The translations under genes and the position numbers were made by a program. Source: Bradyrhizobium sp. WSM1417 (lineage in GTDB: Bacteria; Pseudomonadota; Alphaproteobacteria; Rhizobiales; Xanthobacteraceae). From it: a DNA stretch of 64,000 bases. Below the pieces are notes generated by a model. The model was not told the origin of the DNA. It did no database searches and saw only the letters and a list, made by a program, of their open reading frames with translations. Positions 38,107 to 46,635 of this stretch are shown here, piece after piece. The stretch's first letter is position 1. Each line of letters opens with the position of its first letter. The stretch covers positions 5,074,392 to 5,138,391 of the forward strand of contig NZ_KI911783.1 of NCBI RefSeq assembly GCF_000515415.1, in the 5' to 3' direction.

Positions 38107-39843
38107 CTATTTCTGCTCAAGCCGCCACGCGCCGTCCCAGCCCTCGCCCGGCGGATTGGCTTCGAACTGCGTGATGCGGGTAAGCATTGCCCGCGAGGGG
38201 CCGTCGCCGGGGACGGCTTCAAGTGCCACGTTGAAGGCGGCACGGGCCTCGTCGAAGCGGCGGGCTCGATAGGCGGCGAGGCCTCCGGCGTAGTGCGAAC
38301 GCAGGCTCTCATGCGCGGCAGTGAGCTCGCCTGACCGGCCCATCACCTCGAAAATCGTTTGCGGCACGCTCTGGCCGGCGACCGCAAGACGATCGACCTC
38401 GCGCAATTCGAGGTGCGAGCCGATCGCGTCCGCCGTCGCCTGCGAGATCAGAATACGGGTGCCGTAGGTCTTGTTGACGGCCTCCAGTCGCGAGGCGAGA
38501 TTCACCGCATCGCCCATCACGGTGAAGCTCATCATCAGCTCGGAGCCAATGCTCCCGGTCAGGACCTCTCCGGTCGCGATGCCGATGCGCAGATCGCAAA
38601 GCCCCGGCATGGCGCGGATGCCGAGGAGATCCGGCAATTGCTTCTGCAGCGCGGGCACCTGATCGGCCATGTCGATGGCGGCAAGGCCTGCGAGCAGCGC
38701 CGGCTCGTCCTCCTCGATGAAGGGCGGGCCCCAATAGGCCATGATGGCGTCGCCGATATATTTGTCGATGATGCCGCGATTGCTCCTGATCGGACCGGAC
38801 ATCATCGTGAAATAATGGTTCATCACCCTGACCAGGCCGCGCGGGGTCATGCCCTCGCTCATCGCGGTGAAGCCGCTCATGTCGCAGAACATGATGGTCA
38901 TCACCCGGCGCTGGCCATCGATGGCGACCTCTGGCCGATCGATCAGGCCCTGCACCACCTTGGGATCGATGTAGCGACCGAACGTCTCGCGGACGCGCTC
39001 ATTGTGCCTGAGCTGCTCGGTCATGCGGTTGAAGGCTGCGGCCAGCTCGCCGATCTCGTCCTGGGTGGAGACGGTGATGGTCTTGTCGAAGCGGCCGGCC
39101 TCGACCTCGCGGGTGCCGGCGAGCAGCAGCCGCACCGGGCGCGTAATGCCGCTGGACACCAGAAGCGCAAAGGCAAATCCGAGCACCGCTGCCAGCAGGG
39201 TCACGACTCCCGACACGATAATCGCTTGGTATTGCCGACTGATCACCTGCGACGTCGAAAAGAAGACCTGCGTCAGCATGTCGCCGCGGATCGCGTCGAC
39301 CTTCCGGTTGAACGCATCGCGCAGCAAGTCGAGTTGTTCCAGGGTGCCGCGGGCCTCGGCCATGTCCTTGGCCTCGATCTGCTTGAGCAGTTTCGTATTG
39401 CCCTCGTCCAGATTGCGCCGCAGCTCGGTGACAGCGCTCTCGATACGAACGTCGAGCCGTGCCAGTGCGGCGTTGTCGGAAGAGGTCCTGGGGTCGTCGA
39501 TGATGGCGTTGATGAGCTTGCGCGCGGTCTCGGCCTCCTCCTCAAACTTGCGGTCCAACGCCTCGAACTCGCGAAGCCGCGCCGCGTAGGCCTCCTCGTC
39601 CGACGCCGATCCCATCCTCGTCATGACCATTCGCCGCAGCGCCAGCGCCCGCTCCAGCGAGCGGATATTGGCGCGGGCAAGATGGCTATAGGCCGGAATG
39701 TAGCGGTTGGTCAGTTCGTCGAGTAGGACGCCGACCTGGCCCGACATCACCATCGACAGGATCGAGGTGACGAGCATCAGGACGATCAATCCGAGGGCGA
39801 TGCCGACGATTTTGCGCCGGATCGACTGGTTGAAAAGCGGCAT
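38107..39843 (-). CDS. Membrane class III adenylate/guanylate cyclase with HAMP
   Basis: 578 residues. Two membrane helices (~12-34 and ~207-229) flank a helical periplasmic sensor of about 170 residues, followed by a HAMP domain (~230-282) and a class III cyclase domain. The metal aspartates are visible as Asp321 (MFCDMSGFTAMSEG) and Asp365 (IIDKYIGDAIMAYWG); TVMGDAVNLASRLE is the later catalytic block. A C-terminal helical-repeat tail of about 70 residues follows. ATP versus GTP preference is not decided from sequence. The layout suggests an extracytoplasmic signal driving cyclic nucleotide synthesis. Confidence 0.9.
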   Translation of the reverse strand: MPLFNQSIRRKIVGIALGLIVLMLVTSILSMVMSGQVGVLLDELTNRYIPAYSHLARANIRSLERALALRRMVMTRMGSASDEEAYAARLREFEALDRKFEEEAETARKLINAIIDDPRTSSDNAALARLDVRIESAVTELRRNLDEGNTKLLKQIEAKDMAEARGTLEQLDLLRDAFNRKVDAIRGDMLTQVFFSTSQVISRQYQAIIVSGVVTLLAAVLGFAFALLVSSGITRPVRLLLAGTREVEAGRFDKTITVSTQDEIGELAAAFNRMTEQLRHNERVRETFGRYIDPKVVQGLIDRPEVAIDGQRRVMTIMFCDMSGFTAMSEGMTPRGLVRVMNHYFTMMSGPIRSNRGIIDKYIGDAIMAYWGPPFIEEDEPALLAGLAAIDMADQVPALQKQLPDLLGIRAMPGLCDLRIGIATGEVLTGSIGSELMMSFTVMGDAVNLASRLEAVNKTYGTRILISQATADAIGSHLELREVDRLAVAGQSVPQTIFEVMGRSGELTAAHESLRSHYAGGLAAYRARRFDEARAAFNVALEAVPGDGPSRAMLTRITQFEANPPGEGWDGAWRLEQK

Positions 39844-40166
39844 GGGTGTGAGGCAAAGGCTGAAAGAATGGTTTGAGGGAACTCAATACACCGGATTTGT
39901 CCGAGGGAACACGCGCAATCTGGCCCTCCGAGGCGTCCTGAACCGTCGCAACCGTCGCGCGAGCCGTGTTCGTTAATGAAGGTTAAGAGACCCGCTCGCC
40001 CCGCCGTTGCACAGGTTCCCTGGCTCCATCCGTATTTCGCCGCATTGTTGGAACAGCCTGAGGATGCGAAACGACGTCGTGTCACCATTTTTGACGCCGT
40101 TTTGATTCTCGAGCCGCATCTCGTCGCGGACTTTGGTTTGTACTGGTTTCGCAGGGGGACCACGGA
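39844..40166. other. Divergent intergenic region, cyclase and slt
   Basis: 323 bp between the divergent cyclase and slt genes, expected to carry both promoters. The only frame of interest is the weak 64-codon one listed at 39976-40170. No hairpin or repeat stands out. Confidence 0.4.
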
Positions 40167-40170
40167 ATGA
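39976..40170 (+). CDS. Possible small upstream ORF of slt
   Basis: 64 codons (MKVKRPARPAVAQVPWLHPY...), whose stop overlaps the slt ATG by four bases (ATGA), as in translational coupling. It has no recognised domain and lacks a clear ribosome site, so it may be chance. Listed only because of the overlap geometry. Confidence 0.25.
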   Translation: MKVKRPARPAVAQVPWLHPYFAALLEQPEDAKRRRVTIFDAVLILEPHLVADFGLYWFRRGTTE

Positions 40171-42371
40171 ACCAGTGCCTACGCTCGCTCGCGTGTGTCG
40201 TTGCCGTGGCCGCTTTGGCCTTCATCCCTACCGAGCTGGCAGCGAAGAGCAGTCACAAATCGTCCGCGCCCAAATCGTCCGCGCCGAAGAAGACGCATGA
40301 GGCGAAAGCCGGCAAGCAGCGCCATGCCTCCGCCGGCAAGGCGCGGCACGGCAAGCATGCCGAGGCCAAGCGCAAGTCGAAGAAGCAGGACGACACCCCT
40401 TCAGACAAGCCGGCAGCCCCGCCGCTGACCGGCGATCTCGCCGCGTTGAAGGATGCCATCGATCTCGCGCGGAAGGGCAAGACTGAGGACGCGAGCGCGG
40501 CGCGCGACCGCATTGCCGACCCGGCGGGGCAGAAGCTCGCCGACTGGTTCATGCTGCGCCATTCCGAAAGCACGGCGAATTTCAAGCGCTACGCCGCCTT
40601 CCTCGCCGCCAATCCGGACTGGCCGAGCAGCGCACTGCTCCGCCGCCGCGCCGAGGCCCGGCTGTGGCAGGAGAAGGCCGACGCGGCGACCGTGCACACA
40701 TTCACGATGGACCGGCCGACCAGCGCCAAGGGCAAGTTCGCGCTCGCCCGCGTGCTGATGACCGAGGGCGACAGCGACAGGGCCGCGCGTCTGGTGCGCA
40801 ATGCCTGGCGCTCGGACGAATTGTCCGAACGCAGCGAGGAAGATTCCTACGAAGCGTTTCGCGATCTCCTGACCAGTGAGGATCATCGTGCCCGCATGGA
40901 CAAGCGCCTCGGCGCCAAGGACTATGCGGGGGCGCGGCGCGCAGCCAAGCGCCTCGGCGAGGATGCGCTCGCGATCGTCAAGGCCTGCGCCGCGGTCACC
41001 GGCAAGGCCAGCAAGGCCAAGGATTACCTCGATGACGTCTCAGCCGAGGCGCGCCGTGACCTCGGCTATGTGCTGTGCCGCGCGCAATGGCATCTCCAGA
41101 ATGACCGCATCGACGACGCGGCCGAGGTGATCCTGGCCGCCGCGCCCGATACGATGGCGGCGCAAGACACCGACGCCTGGTGGCGCGAGCGCCGCCTGCT
41201 CGCGCGAAAGCTGCTCGACCAGGGCAAGTTCAAAACCGCCTACGACGTCGTGCGCTCGGCGGCCGTGCCTGCGATGGAAGTCTATCGTGTCGACTATCAC
41301 TTCATGTGCGGCTGGATCGCGCTGCGCTATCTCGACGATCCCAAGGCAGCGATGACGCACTTCGCCGCGATCGACGAAGGCTCCGCCAATCCGATCGCGC
41401 TGTCGCGCGCGCATTATTGGCGCGGCCGCGCGGCCGAGGCGATGAACGCACCGGCCGATGCGCGCCTGAGCTATCAGGCGGCGGCGCGCTATCCGACCGC
41501 CTATTACGGCCAGCTCGCCCGCGCCAGGCTCGGTCTCGACCGCATCGAGCTGCGCGCGCCCTCGCCCGTCCTGGCAGCAGTCGACGCGCCGCCCGCGGAC
41601 GAGCGCGTGCGCGCCGCCGACATGCTCTACGGCGTCGGTGAGCGCGACATGGTGTTTTACTACGCCGAGGATTTCGCCAAGGAGAGCACCGACGTCGCGG
41701 CACTCGAAGCGCTCGGCGAGCTCGCCGGCCGGCGCAACGATGCGCGCGTGATGCTGGAGGTCGGCAAGTCGGCGCTGGCGCGCGGGCTCGCGCTCGATCA
41801 CTACGCCTTCCCGACCATCGGTATCCCTGAACATAAGCAGGTCGCGCCCGCGATCGAGCCCAGCGTGATCTATTCGGTGGCACGCACCGAAAGCTCGTTC
41901 GACCAGCGCGACAAATCGGCCGCCAACGCAGTCGGCCTGATGCAGGTGACGCCGGAAGCGGGCCGCGACACCGCAAAGCGCTTCGGCCTGACCTATGATT
42001 GGGACAAGATGGTCTCCGATCCCGTCTACAACACGCAGATGGGCGCGGCCGAGCTCAGCGCGCTGATGTCGGAATACCGCGGCAACCAGATCATGACCTT
42101 CGCCGGTTACAATGCCGGCCGCGGCCGCGTGCGCGAATGGGTGCAAGCGCGCGGCGATCCCAGGGATCCCAAGGTCGATCCGGTCGACTGGGTGGAGCGC
42201 ATCCCGCTGTCGGAGACGCGCAATTACGTCCAGCGCGTGATCGAGAACGTGCTGGTCTACCGCGCCCGGTTCGAGGGCAGCGGCATGATCGCCGGCAAGA
42301 GCGATCAGCGTGTGGTGACGAAGGACGCGACGGCCGTGGCGACGCCGGTGGGATTTACGGGGACGGAGTGA
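40167..42371 (+). CDS. slt: Soluble lytic transglycosylase, Slt70-like
   Basis: 734 residues: signal peptide (VVAVAALAFIPTELAA), a Lys/Ser/Pro/Ala-rich basic linker to about residue 90, a long alpha-helical superhelix (the U-domain), then an SLT domain with the catalytic glutamate in YSVARTESSFDQRDKSAANA, GLMQVTPEAG, and the FAGYNAGRGRV motif. It cleaves glycan strands to 1,6-anhydro muropeptides in the periplasm. The basic N-terminal linker is longer than in E. coli Slt70 and may bind the wall. Confidence 0.93.
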   Translation: MNQCLRSLACVVAVAALAFIPTELAAKSSHKSSAPKSSAPKKTHEAKAGKQRHASAGKARHGKHAEAKRKSKKQDDTPSDKPAAPPLTGDLAALKDAIDLARKGKTEDASAARDRIADPAGQKLADWFMLRHSESTANFKRYAAFLAANPDWPSSALLRRRAEARLWQEKADAATVHTFTMDRPTSAKGKFALARVLMTEGDSDRAARLVRNAWRSDELSERSEEDSYEAFRDLLTSEDHRARMDKRLGAKDYAGARRAAKRLGEDALAIVKACAAVTGKASKAKDYLDDVSAEARRDLGYVLCRAQWHLQNDRIDDAAEVILAAAPDTMAAQDTDAWWRERRLLARKLLDQGKFKTAYDVVRSAAVPAMEVYRVDYHFMCGWIALRYLDDPKAAMTHFAAIDEGSANPIALSRAHYWRGRAAEAMNAPADARLSYQAAARYPTAYYGQLARARLGLDRIELRAPSPVLAAVDAPPADERVRAADMLYGVGERDMVFYYAEDFAKESTDVAALEALGELAGRRNDARVMLEVGKSALARGLALDHYAFPTIGIPEHKQVAPAIEPSVIYSVARTESSFDQRDKSAANAVGLMQVTPEAGRDTAKRFGLTYDWDKMVSDPVYNTQMGAAELSALMSEYRGNQIMTFAGYNAGRGRVREWVQARGDPRDPKVDPVDWVERIPLSETRNYVQRVIENVLVYRARFEGSGMIAGKSDQRVVTKDATAVATPVGFTGTE

Positions 42372-42382
42372 ACGCTTCCAAT

Positions 42383-42486
42383 CCTCATGGTGAGGAGGCC
42401 GCGTAGCGGCCGTCTCGAACCATGAAGGCCCAGCTGCCCGCGGCCATCCTTCGAGACGGCCGCTTTGCGGCCTCCTCAGGATGAGG
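42383..42486. repeat. Palindromic repeat family B, copy 1
   Basis: About 104 bp bounded by CCTCATGGTGAGGAGGCCGC and GCGGCCTCCTCAGGATGAGG; the inner halves carry GGCCGTCTCGAAC and TTCGAGACGGCC. It folds as a near-perfect long hairpin. It separates slt from the converging Bug-type gene and probably ends both transcripts. A related copy, in the opposite orientation, lies at 53198-53304. Confidence 0.85.
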
Positions 42487-42519
42487 TCGAAGGGTGTGGC
42501 GCGCAAGCGCCGCGCCGCC

Positions 42520-43488
42520 TCAATCCACCTTGATATTCGCCGCCTTGATCATCGGCCACCACTTCGCGATCTCCGCCTTCTGGCGCGCGCCAAGCGCTTC
42601 GGGCGTGAGCTGATCCTGGGGTGTCATCTCCAGCCCCTGGCTTTCGAGCTGCTTCTTCACGCCGGGATCGTTCAGCGCTTCCACGGCTGCGGCATTGAGT
42701 TTGGCGACGATCGTCTTCGGCGTGCTCTTCGGCACCCACATGCCGGACCACAGCGTCATGTTGAACCCCTTCAGGCCCGCCTCCTCCGCCGTCGGGATGT
42801 CGGGGGCCGAGGACAGGCGCTTGTCGTCGGTGATGGCGTAGGCGCGAATGGTGCCGGCGCGAACCTGGTTAATGGAGTTCGAGGTCTGGTCGACGATGAC
42901 GTCGATCTGGCCGGCGATCAGATCGTTCAGGGCGGGCGCAGTGCCGCGATACGGTACGTATTGCAGCTTGATGCCGCTGACGCTCTCGAAATAGACCCCG
43001 GCGATGTGGCTGCCGGAACCCGCGCCGGCAGTGCCGGCGGTCGGCGGCGACGGCCGCGATTTCAGCCAGTCCAGCAGCTCCTTCAGCGAGGTTGCGGGCA
43101 CCGCGTTCTTGCTGACGACGATCATCGGATTGCTCGGCAGCAGCACCACCGGCTCCAGGTCCGCGACCAGGTCGTAATTGAGCTTGTAGACGGCGCCGTT
43201 GGCAACGTGGGTGCCGAGATGGCCGAACGAGATCGTGTAGCCGTCGGGAGCCGAATGCACGGCGCGGCCGACGCCGATCGAGCCGCCCGCGCCAGTGACG
43301 TTCTCGATCACCAGCGGCTGCCCAAGCGATGTCCGCATCCGCTCGGCGAGCACGCGCGCCATCGCATCCGAGGGCCCGCCCGCCGCGAAGGGGACGATGA
43401 TGGTGATGGGACGTGAAGGGTAATCGTCGGCGCGCGCGGCGCCTGCAACAGCGAGAATAGCAATCAGCGCAGCCCAGGCGGCCTTCAT
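42520..43488 (-). CDS. Bug-family tripartite tricarboxylate transporter binding protein
   Basis: 322 residues: signal peptide (AALIAILAVAGAARA) and the TctC/Bug fold, with YPSRPITIIVPFAAGGPSDAMARVL, GAGGSIGVGRAVHSAPDGYT, and LQYVPYRGTAPALNDLIAGQIDV. These periplasmic receptors bind carboxylates and related acids; the ligand is unknown. No TctA or TctB membrane subunits are adjacent, so it is an orphan receptor, as is common in this family. Confidence 0.9.
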   Translation of the reverse strand: MKAAWAALIAILAVAGAARADDYPSRPITIIVPFAAGGPSDAMARVLAERMRTSLGQPLVIENVTGAGGSIGVGRAVHSAPDGYTISFGHLGTHVANGAVYKLNYDLVADLEPVVLLPSNPMIVVSKNAVPATSLKELLDWLKSRPSPPTAGTAGAGSGSHIAGVYFESVSGIKLQYVPYRGTAPALNDLIAGQIDVIVDQTSNSINQVRAGTIRAYAITDDKRLSSAPDIPTAEEAGLKGFNMTLWSGMWVPKSTPKTIVAKLNAAAVEALNDPGVKKQLESQGLEMTPQDQLTPEALGARQKAEIAKWWPMIKAANIKVD

Positions 43489-43575
43489 TGTGTTCTCCCC
43501 AGCAATGTCATTGTTGTTTTTGTCTCTTCCCGCGTACGGGAAGAGGGATCGTTCGTGAAGAGGCGAAATGACGCG

Positions 43576-44817
43576 CTAGAACTGCGAATAGTCGATCGGC
43601 TTGTGGCGATCGAGCGTCCGGGTGACCGGCGGCAGCGGATATTTCAGGCCGGTGGCGCAATTGAACAGCATCACGCGGTCGGTTTTGCTGACGCGGCCGT
43701 CGGCGAGGCTGTCCTTGTAGGCGGCGTAGGTCGCAGCGCCTTCGGGGCACAGCAGCAGCCCCTCCTCGCGCGCGACCTCGTTCAGCGCCGACGAAATCTT
43801 GTCGTCGTCGACCGCGATGGCAAAACCCTTGCTCTCGCGGACCGCGCGCAGAATCAGAAAGTCGCCGATCGCCTGCGGCACGCGGATGCCTGACGCGATG
43901 GTGTGAGCGTCCTCCCAACGCGTGGCATGCTCGGTGCCGGCTTCGTACGCGCGCACCATCGGCGCGCAGCCGGAGGCCTGCACCGCGACCATGCGCGGGC
44001 GCTTCGAGCCGATGAAGCCGATCTTCTCGAGCTCGTCGAACGCCTTCCACATCCCGATCAGGCCGGTGCCGCCGCCGGTCGGATAGAAGATCACGTCGGG
44101 CACGTCCCAGCCGAGCTGCTCGGCGAGTTCGAGCCCCATCGTCTTCTTGCCTTCGATCCGGTACGGCTCCTTCAAGGTCGAGGTGTCGAACCAGCCGACT
44201 TTCGCCTTGCCCTCGCCGACGATCTTGCCGCAATCGTCGATATAGCCGTTGACGCGGTACACGGTCGCGCCCTGAAGCTCGATCTCGCTGACGTTCACCT
44301 CGGGCGTATCGGCCGGGCAGAAGATCGTGGTCTTGATGCCGCAGGAGGTCGCATAGGCTGCGAGCGCCGCGCCGGCGTTGCCGTTGGTCGGCATCGCCAT
44401 GTGCTTGATGCCGAGCGCCTTGCCCATCGACACCGCCATGACGAGGCCGCGCGCCTTGAACGAGCCGGTCGGCAGCCGCCCCTCGTCCTTGACGATAATC
44501 TCGCCGCCGCCGAGCTTTGCGCCGAGCTTGGGCAGCCGGATCAGCGGCGTGGTGACCTCGCCGAGCGAGACAATGTCCTTGCATTTGCGCACCGGCAACA
44601 GCTCGCGGTAGCGCCACATGTCGGCAGGGCGCTGCGCCAGCGCGTCCTTGGTCAGCGCCTTTTTCACGCCCGCGAGGTCATAGCGCACGAGGAGCGGCTT
44701 GCCGGCCTTGGAGAGGTTGTGGACCTGGTCGGCGGGATAATGGTCGCCCTCCATCGCGCATTCGAGATGGGTAACGAAGCTCGGGCGTTCGATGGTGAGG
44801 TTATCGTTGTCGTGCAT
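43576..44817 (-). CDS. thrC: Threonine synthase-like PLP enzyme
   Basis: 413 residues of fold-type II. LPTGSFKARGLVMAV carries the PLP lysine, MPTNGNAGAALAAYA the phosphate-binding region, and YPTGGGTGLIGMWKAF the glycine loop. This is the archaeal/plant-like threonine synthase class, acting on O-phosphohomoserine, though cysteate-synthase-like relatives are similar. The frame remains open for 480 bases upstream through a repeat, but MHDNDNLTIERPS at 44817 is the sensible start. It lies 134 bases downstream of lpdA, separated by repeat C. Confidence 0.8.
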   Translation of the reverse strand: MHDNDNLTIERPSFVTHLECAMEGDHYPADQVHNLSKAGKPLLVRYDLAGVKKALTKDALAQRPADMWRYRELLPVRKCKDIVSLGEVTTPLIRLPKLGAKLGGGEIIVKDEGRLPTGSFKARGLVMAVSMGKALGIKHMAMPTNGNAGAALAAYATSCGIKTTIFCPADTPEVNVSEIELQGATVYRVNGYIDDCGKIVGEGKAKVGWFDTSTLKEPYRIEGKKTMGLELAEQLGWDVPDVIFYPTGGGTGLIGMWKAFDELEKIGFIGSKRPRMVAVQASGCAPMVRAYEAGTEHATRWEDAHTIASGIRVPQAIGDFLILRAVRESKGFAIAVDDDKISSALNEVAREEGLLLCPEGAATYAAYKDSLADGRVSKTDRVMLFNCATGLKYPLPPVTRTLDRHKPIDYSQF

Positions 44818-44858
44818 GGGGTGGTTTCCTTCTTGTTTTGCAAAGAGATCCCTCCGCT

Positions 44859-44938
44859 CGTCATTGCGAGCGCAGCGAAGCAATCCAGAATCTTTCCGCG
44901 GAGGCAGTCTGGATTGCTTCGCTTCGCTCGCAATGACG
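44859..44938. repeat. Palindromic repeat C, 31-bp arms
   Basis: Arms at 44859-44889 and 44908-44938 match at 30 of 31 positions in inverted orientation, opening CGTCATTGCGAGCG and closing CGCTCGCAATGACG, with an 18-base loop. It lies between lpdA and thrC and would form a very stable hairpin on either strand, likely attenuating read-through. Confidence 0.9.
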
Positions 44939-44951
44939 GCGGCAGTGGCCG

Positions 44952-46370
44952 TCAAATATTCAGCACCCGTCCATACGCATCCAGCACGGCTTCCTTCATC
45001 ATCTCCGACAGCGTCGGATGCGGGAATACGGTGTGCATCAGCTCCTCTTCCGTCGTCTCCAGGTTCATGGCGACGACGTAGCCCTGGATCAACTCGGTGA
45101 CCTCCGCGCCGACCATGTGGGCGCCGAGCAGCTGACCGGTCTTCTTGTCGAAGATGACCTTGACCAGGCCCTGGTCCTCGCCGAGCGCGATCGCCTTGCC
45201 GTTGCCGACGAAGGGGAAGCGGCCGACGCGGATCTCGCGGCCATTCTCCTTGGCCTTGGCTTCGGTCAGGCCGACCGAGGCGACCTGCGGGTTGCAATAG
45301 GTGCAGCCGGGGATCATCAGCTTGTCCATGGGGTGCGGATGCAGGCCCTTGATGGCCTCGACGCAGATTACGCCCTCATGCTCGGCCTTGTGGGCCAGCA
45401 TCGGGGGACCCGCGACGTCACCGATGGCATAGATGCCGGGAACGTTGGTCTTGCCGTAGCCGTCGATCACGATGCAGCCGCGCTCGGTTTTGACGCCGAG
45501 CTTTTCGAGACCGAGATTCTCGATGTTGCCGACGACGCCGACGGCAGAGATCACGCGCTCGAACTCGGCGGTCTGCTTCGCCTTGCCATCATCGAGCGTC
45601 GCGACCACGCTGTCGCTCTTCTTCTCCAGCTTCGTCACGCCCGTGTTGGTGAGGATCTTGATGCCCTGCTTCTCGAGGCGCTTGCGGGCAAGCCCGGCAA
45701 TCTCGGCGTCCTCGACGGGCAGGATCTGCGGCAGCACCTCGACGACAGTGACATCGGAGCCCATCGTCTTGAAGAAAGATGCGAACTCGATCCCGATCGC
45801 GCCCGAGCCCATCACCAGTAGCGATTTCGGCATCCGCTCCGGCACCATCGCTTCAAAGTAGGTCCAGATCAGCTTCTTGTCCGGCTCGAGTCCCGGCAGC
45901 ACCCGCGGCCGTGCTCCGGTCGCGACGATGATGTGCTTGGCCTGATACGTCCCCTCGCCCAGCGTGCCCTTTGGGCCCTCGACGTCGGACTTCTTCACGG
46001 TGACTTTGCCGGGCGCGTCGATCGAGGCCGCGCCCCAGATCACGCTGACCTTGTTCTTCTTCATCAGGAAGCCGACGCCGTCGTTCAGCCGCTTCGAGAC
46101 GCCGCGCGAGCGCTGCACCACGGCCTTCGGATCGAACGAGACGTTATCGGCCGACAGGCCGTAATCCTTGGCGTGCTGCATGTAGTGGTAGATCTCGGCG
46201 GAGCGCAGCAGCGCTTTGGTCGGGATGCAGCCCCAGTTCAGGCAGATGCCGCCGAGATAGGATTTCTCGACGATCGCGACCTTGAAGCCGAGCTGGGCGG
46301 CGCGGATCGCGGTGACATAGCCGCCCGGACCGGAGCCGATGATGATGATGTCGAAGGATGTATCGGCCAT
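44952..46370 (-). CDS. lpdA: Dihydrolipoyl dehydrogenase (E3)
   Basis: 472 residues. FAD-binding IIIIGSGPGGYVTAIRAAQLG, the redox disulfide GGICLNWGCIPTKALL, the NAD-binding LLVMGSGAIGIEFASFF and the C-terminal HTVFPHPTLSEMMKEA with the catalytic His/Glu. It reoxidises lipoyl groups of the pyruvate dehydrogenase complex, last enzyme of this operon. It follows the small membrane-protein gene by 17 bases. Confidence 0.97.
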   Translation of the reverse strand: MADTSFDIIIIGSGPGGYVTAIRAAQLGFKVAIVEKSYLGGICLNWGCIPTKALLRSAEIYHYMQHAKDYGLSADNVSFDPKAVVQRSRGVSKRLNDGVGFLMKKNKVSVIWGAASIDAPGKVTVKKSDVEGPKGTLGEGTYQAKHIIVATGARPRVLPGLEPDKKLIWTYFEAMVPERMPKSLLVMGSGAIGIEFASFFKTMGSDVTVVEVLPQILPVEDAEIAGLARKRLEKQGIKILTNTGVTKLEKKSDSVVATLDDGKAKQTAEFERVISAVGVVGNIENLGLEKLGVKTERGCIVIDGYGKTNVPGIYAIGDVAGPPMLAHKAEHEGVICVEAIKGLHPHPMDKLMIPGCTYCNPQVASVGLTEAKAKENGREIRVGRFPFVGNGKAIALGEDQGLVKVIFDKKTGQLLGAHMVGAEVTELIQGYVVAMNLETTEEELMHTVFPHPTLSEMMKEAVLDAYGRVLNI

Positions 46371-46387
46371 GGCGGCTCCCGTTCAAC

Positions 46388-46615
46388 TCAAGAGGTGCCG
46401 CGGGCGCGGCGCCTGGAAATCAAAACCCTGACCAGCCATTCGAGCAGGATCGCGCCGGCCATGATAGCCAGCGCGATCAGAATGACCGCCTGGCCGATGC
46501 TCCGTGCCAGCTGCTCGCCGGCAAAGAACGCGGAATGCAGAATATCGAGCCCGACCGGATTGAGTGCAACCACGGCCGAGAGCAACACGGAGATCCAGGG
46601 CCAGCGCGTTCGCAT
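46388..46615 (-). CDS. Small two-helix membrane protein in the pdh operon
   Basis: 75 residues with two hydrophobic helices (WISVLLSAVVALNPVGLDIL and the stretch AVILIALAIMAGAILLEWLV), ending in a basic VLISRRRARGTS. It lies 20 bases after pdhC and 17 before lpdA on the same strand, so it is co-transcribed with the complex. Function unknown; a membrane tether or regulator is only a guess from location. The overlapping alternative frame at 46383-46619 is arginine-rich and rejected. Confidence 0.7.
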   Translation of the reverse strand: MRTRWPWISVLLSAVVALNPVGLDILHSAFFAGEQLARSIGQAVILIALAIMAGAILLEWLVRVLISRRRARGTS

Positions 46616-46635
46616 TCACCCCGCGCCTCCCCGGG

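Noticed and set aside
44818..45297. 160-codon upstream extension of the threonine synthase frame
   Set aside because: Runs through the palindromic repeat and antisense into lpdA; the MHDNDN start fits the family.
46383..46619. Alternative 78-codon frame over the small pdh-operon membrane protein
   Set aside because: Arg/Gly-rich, without helices; the overlapping two-helix frame is far better.
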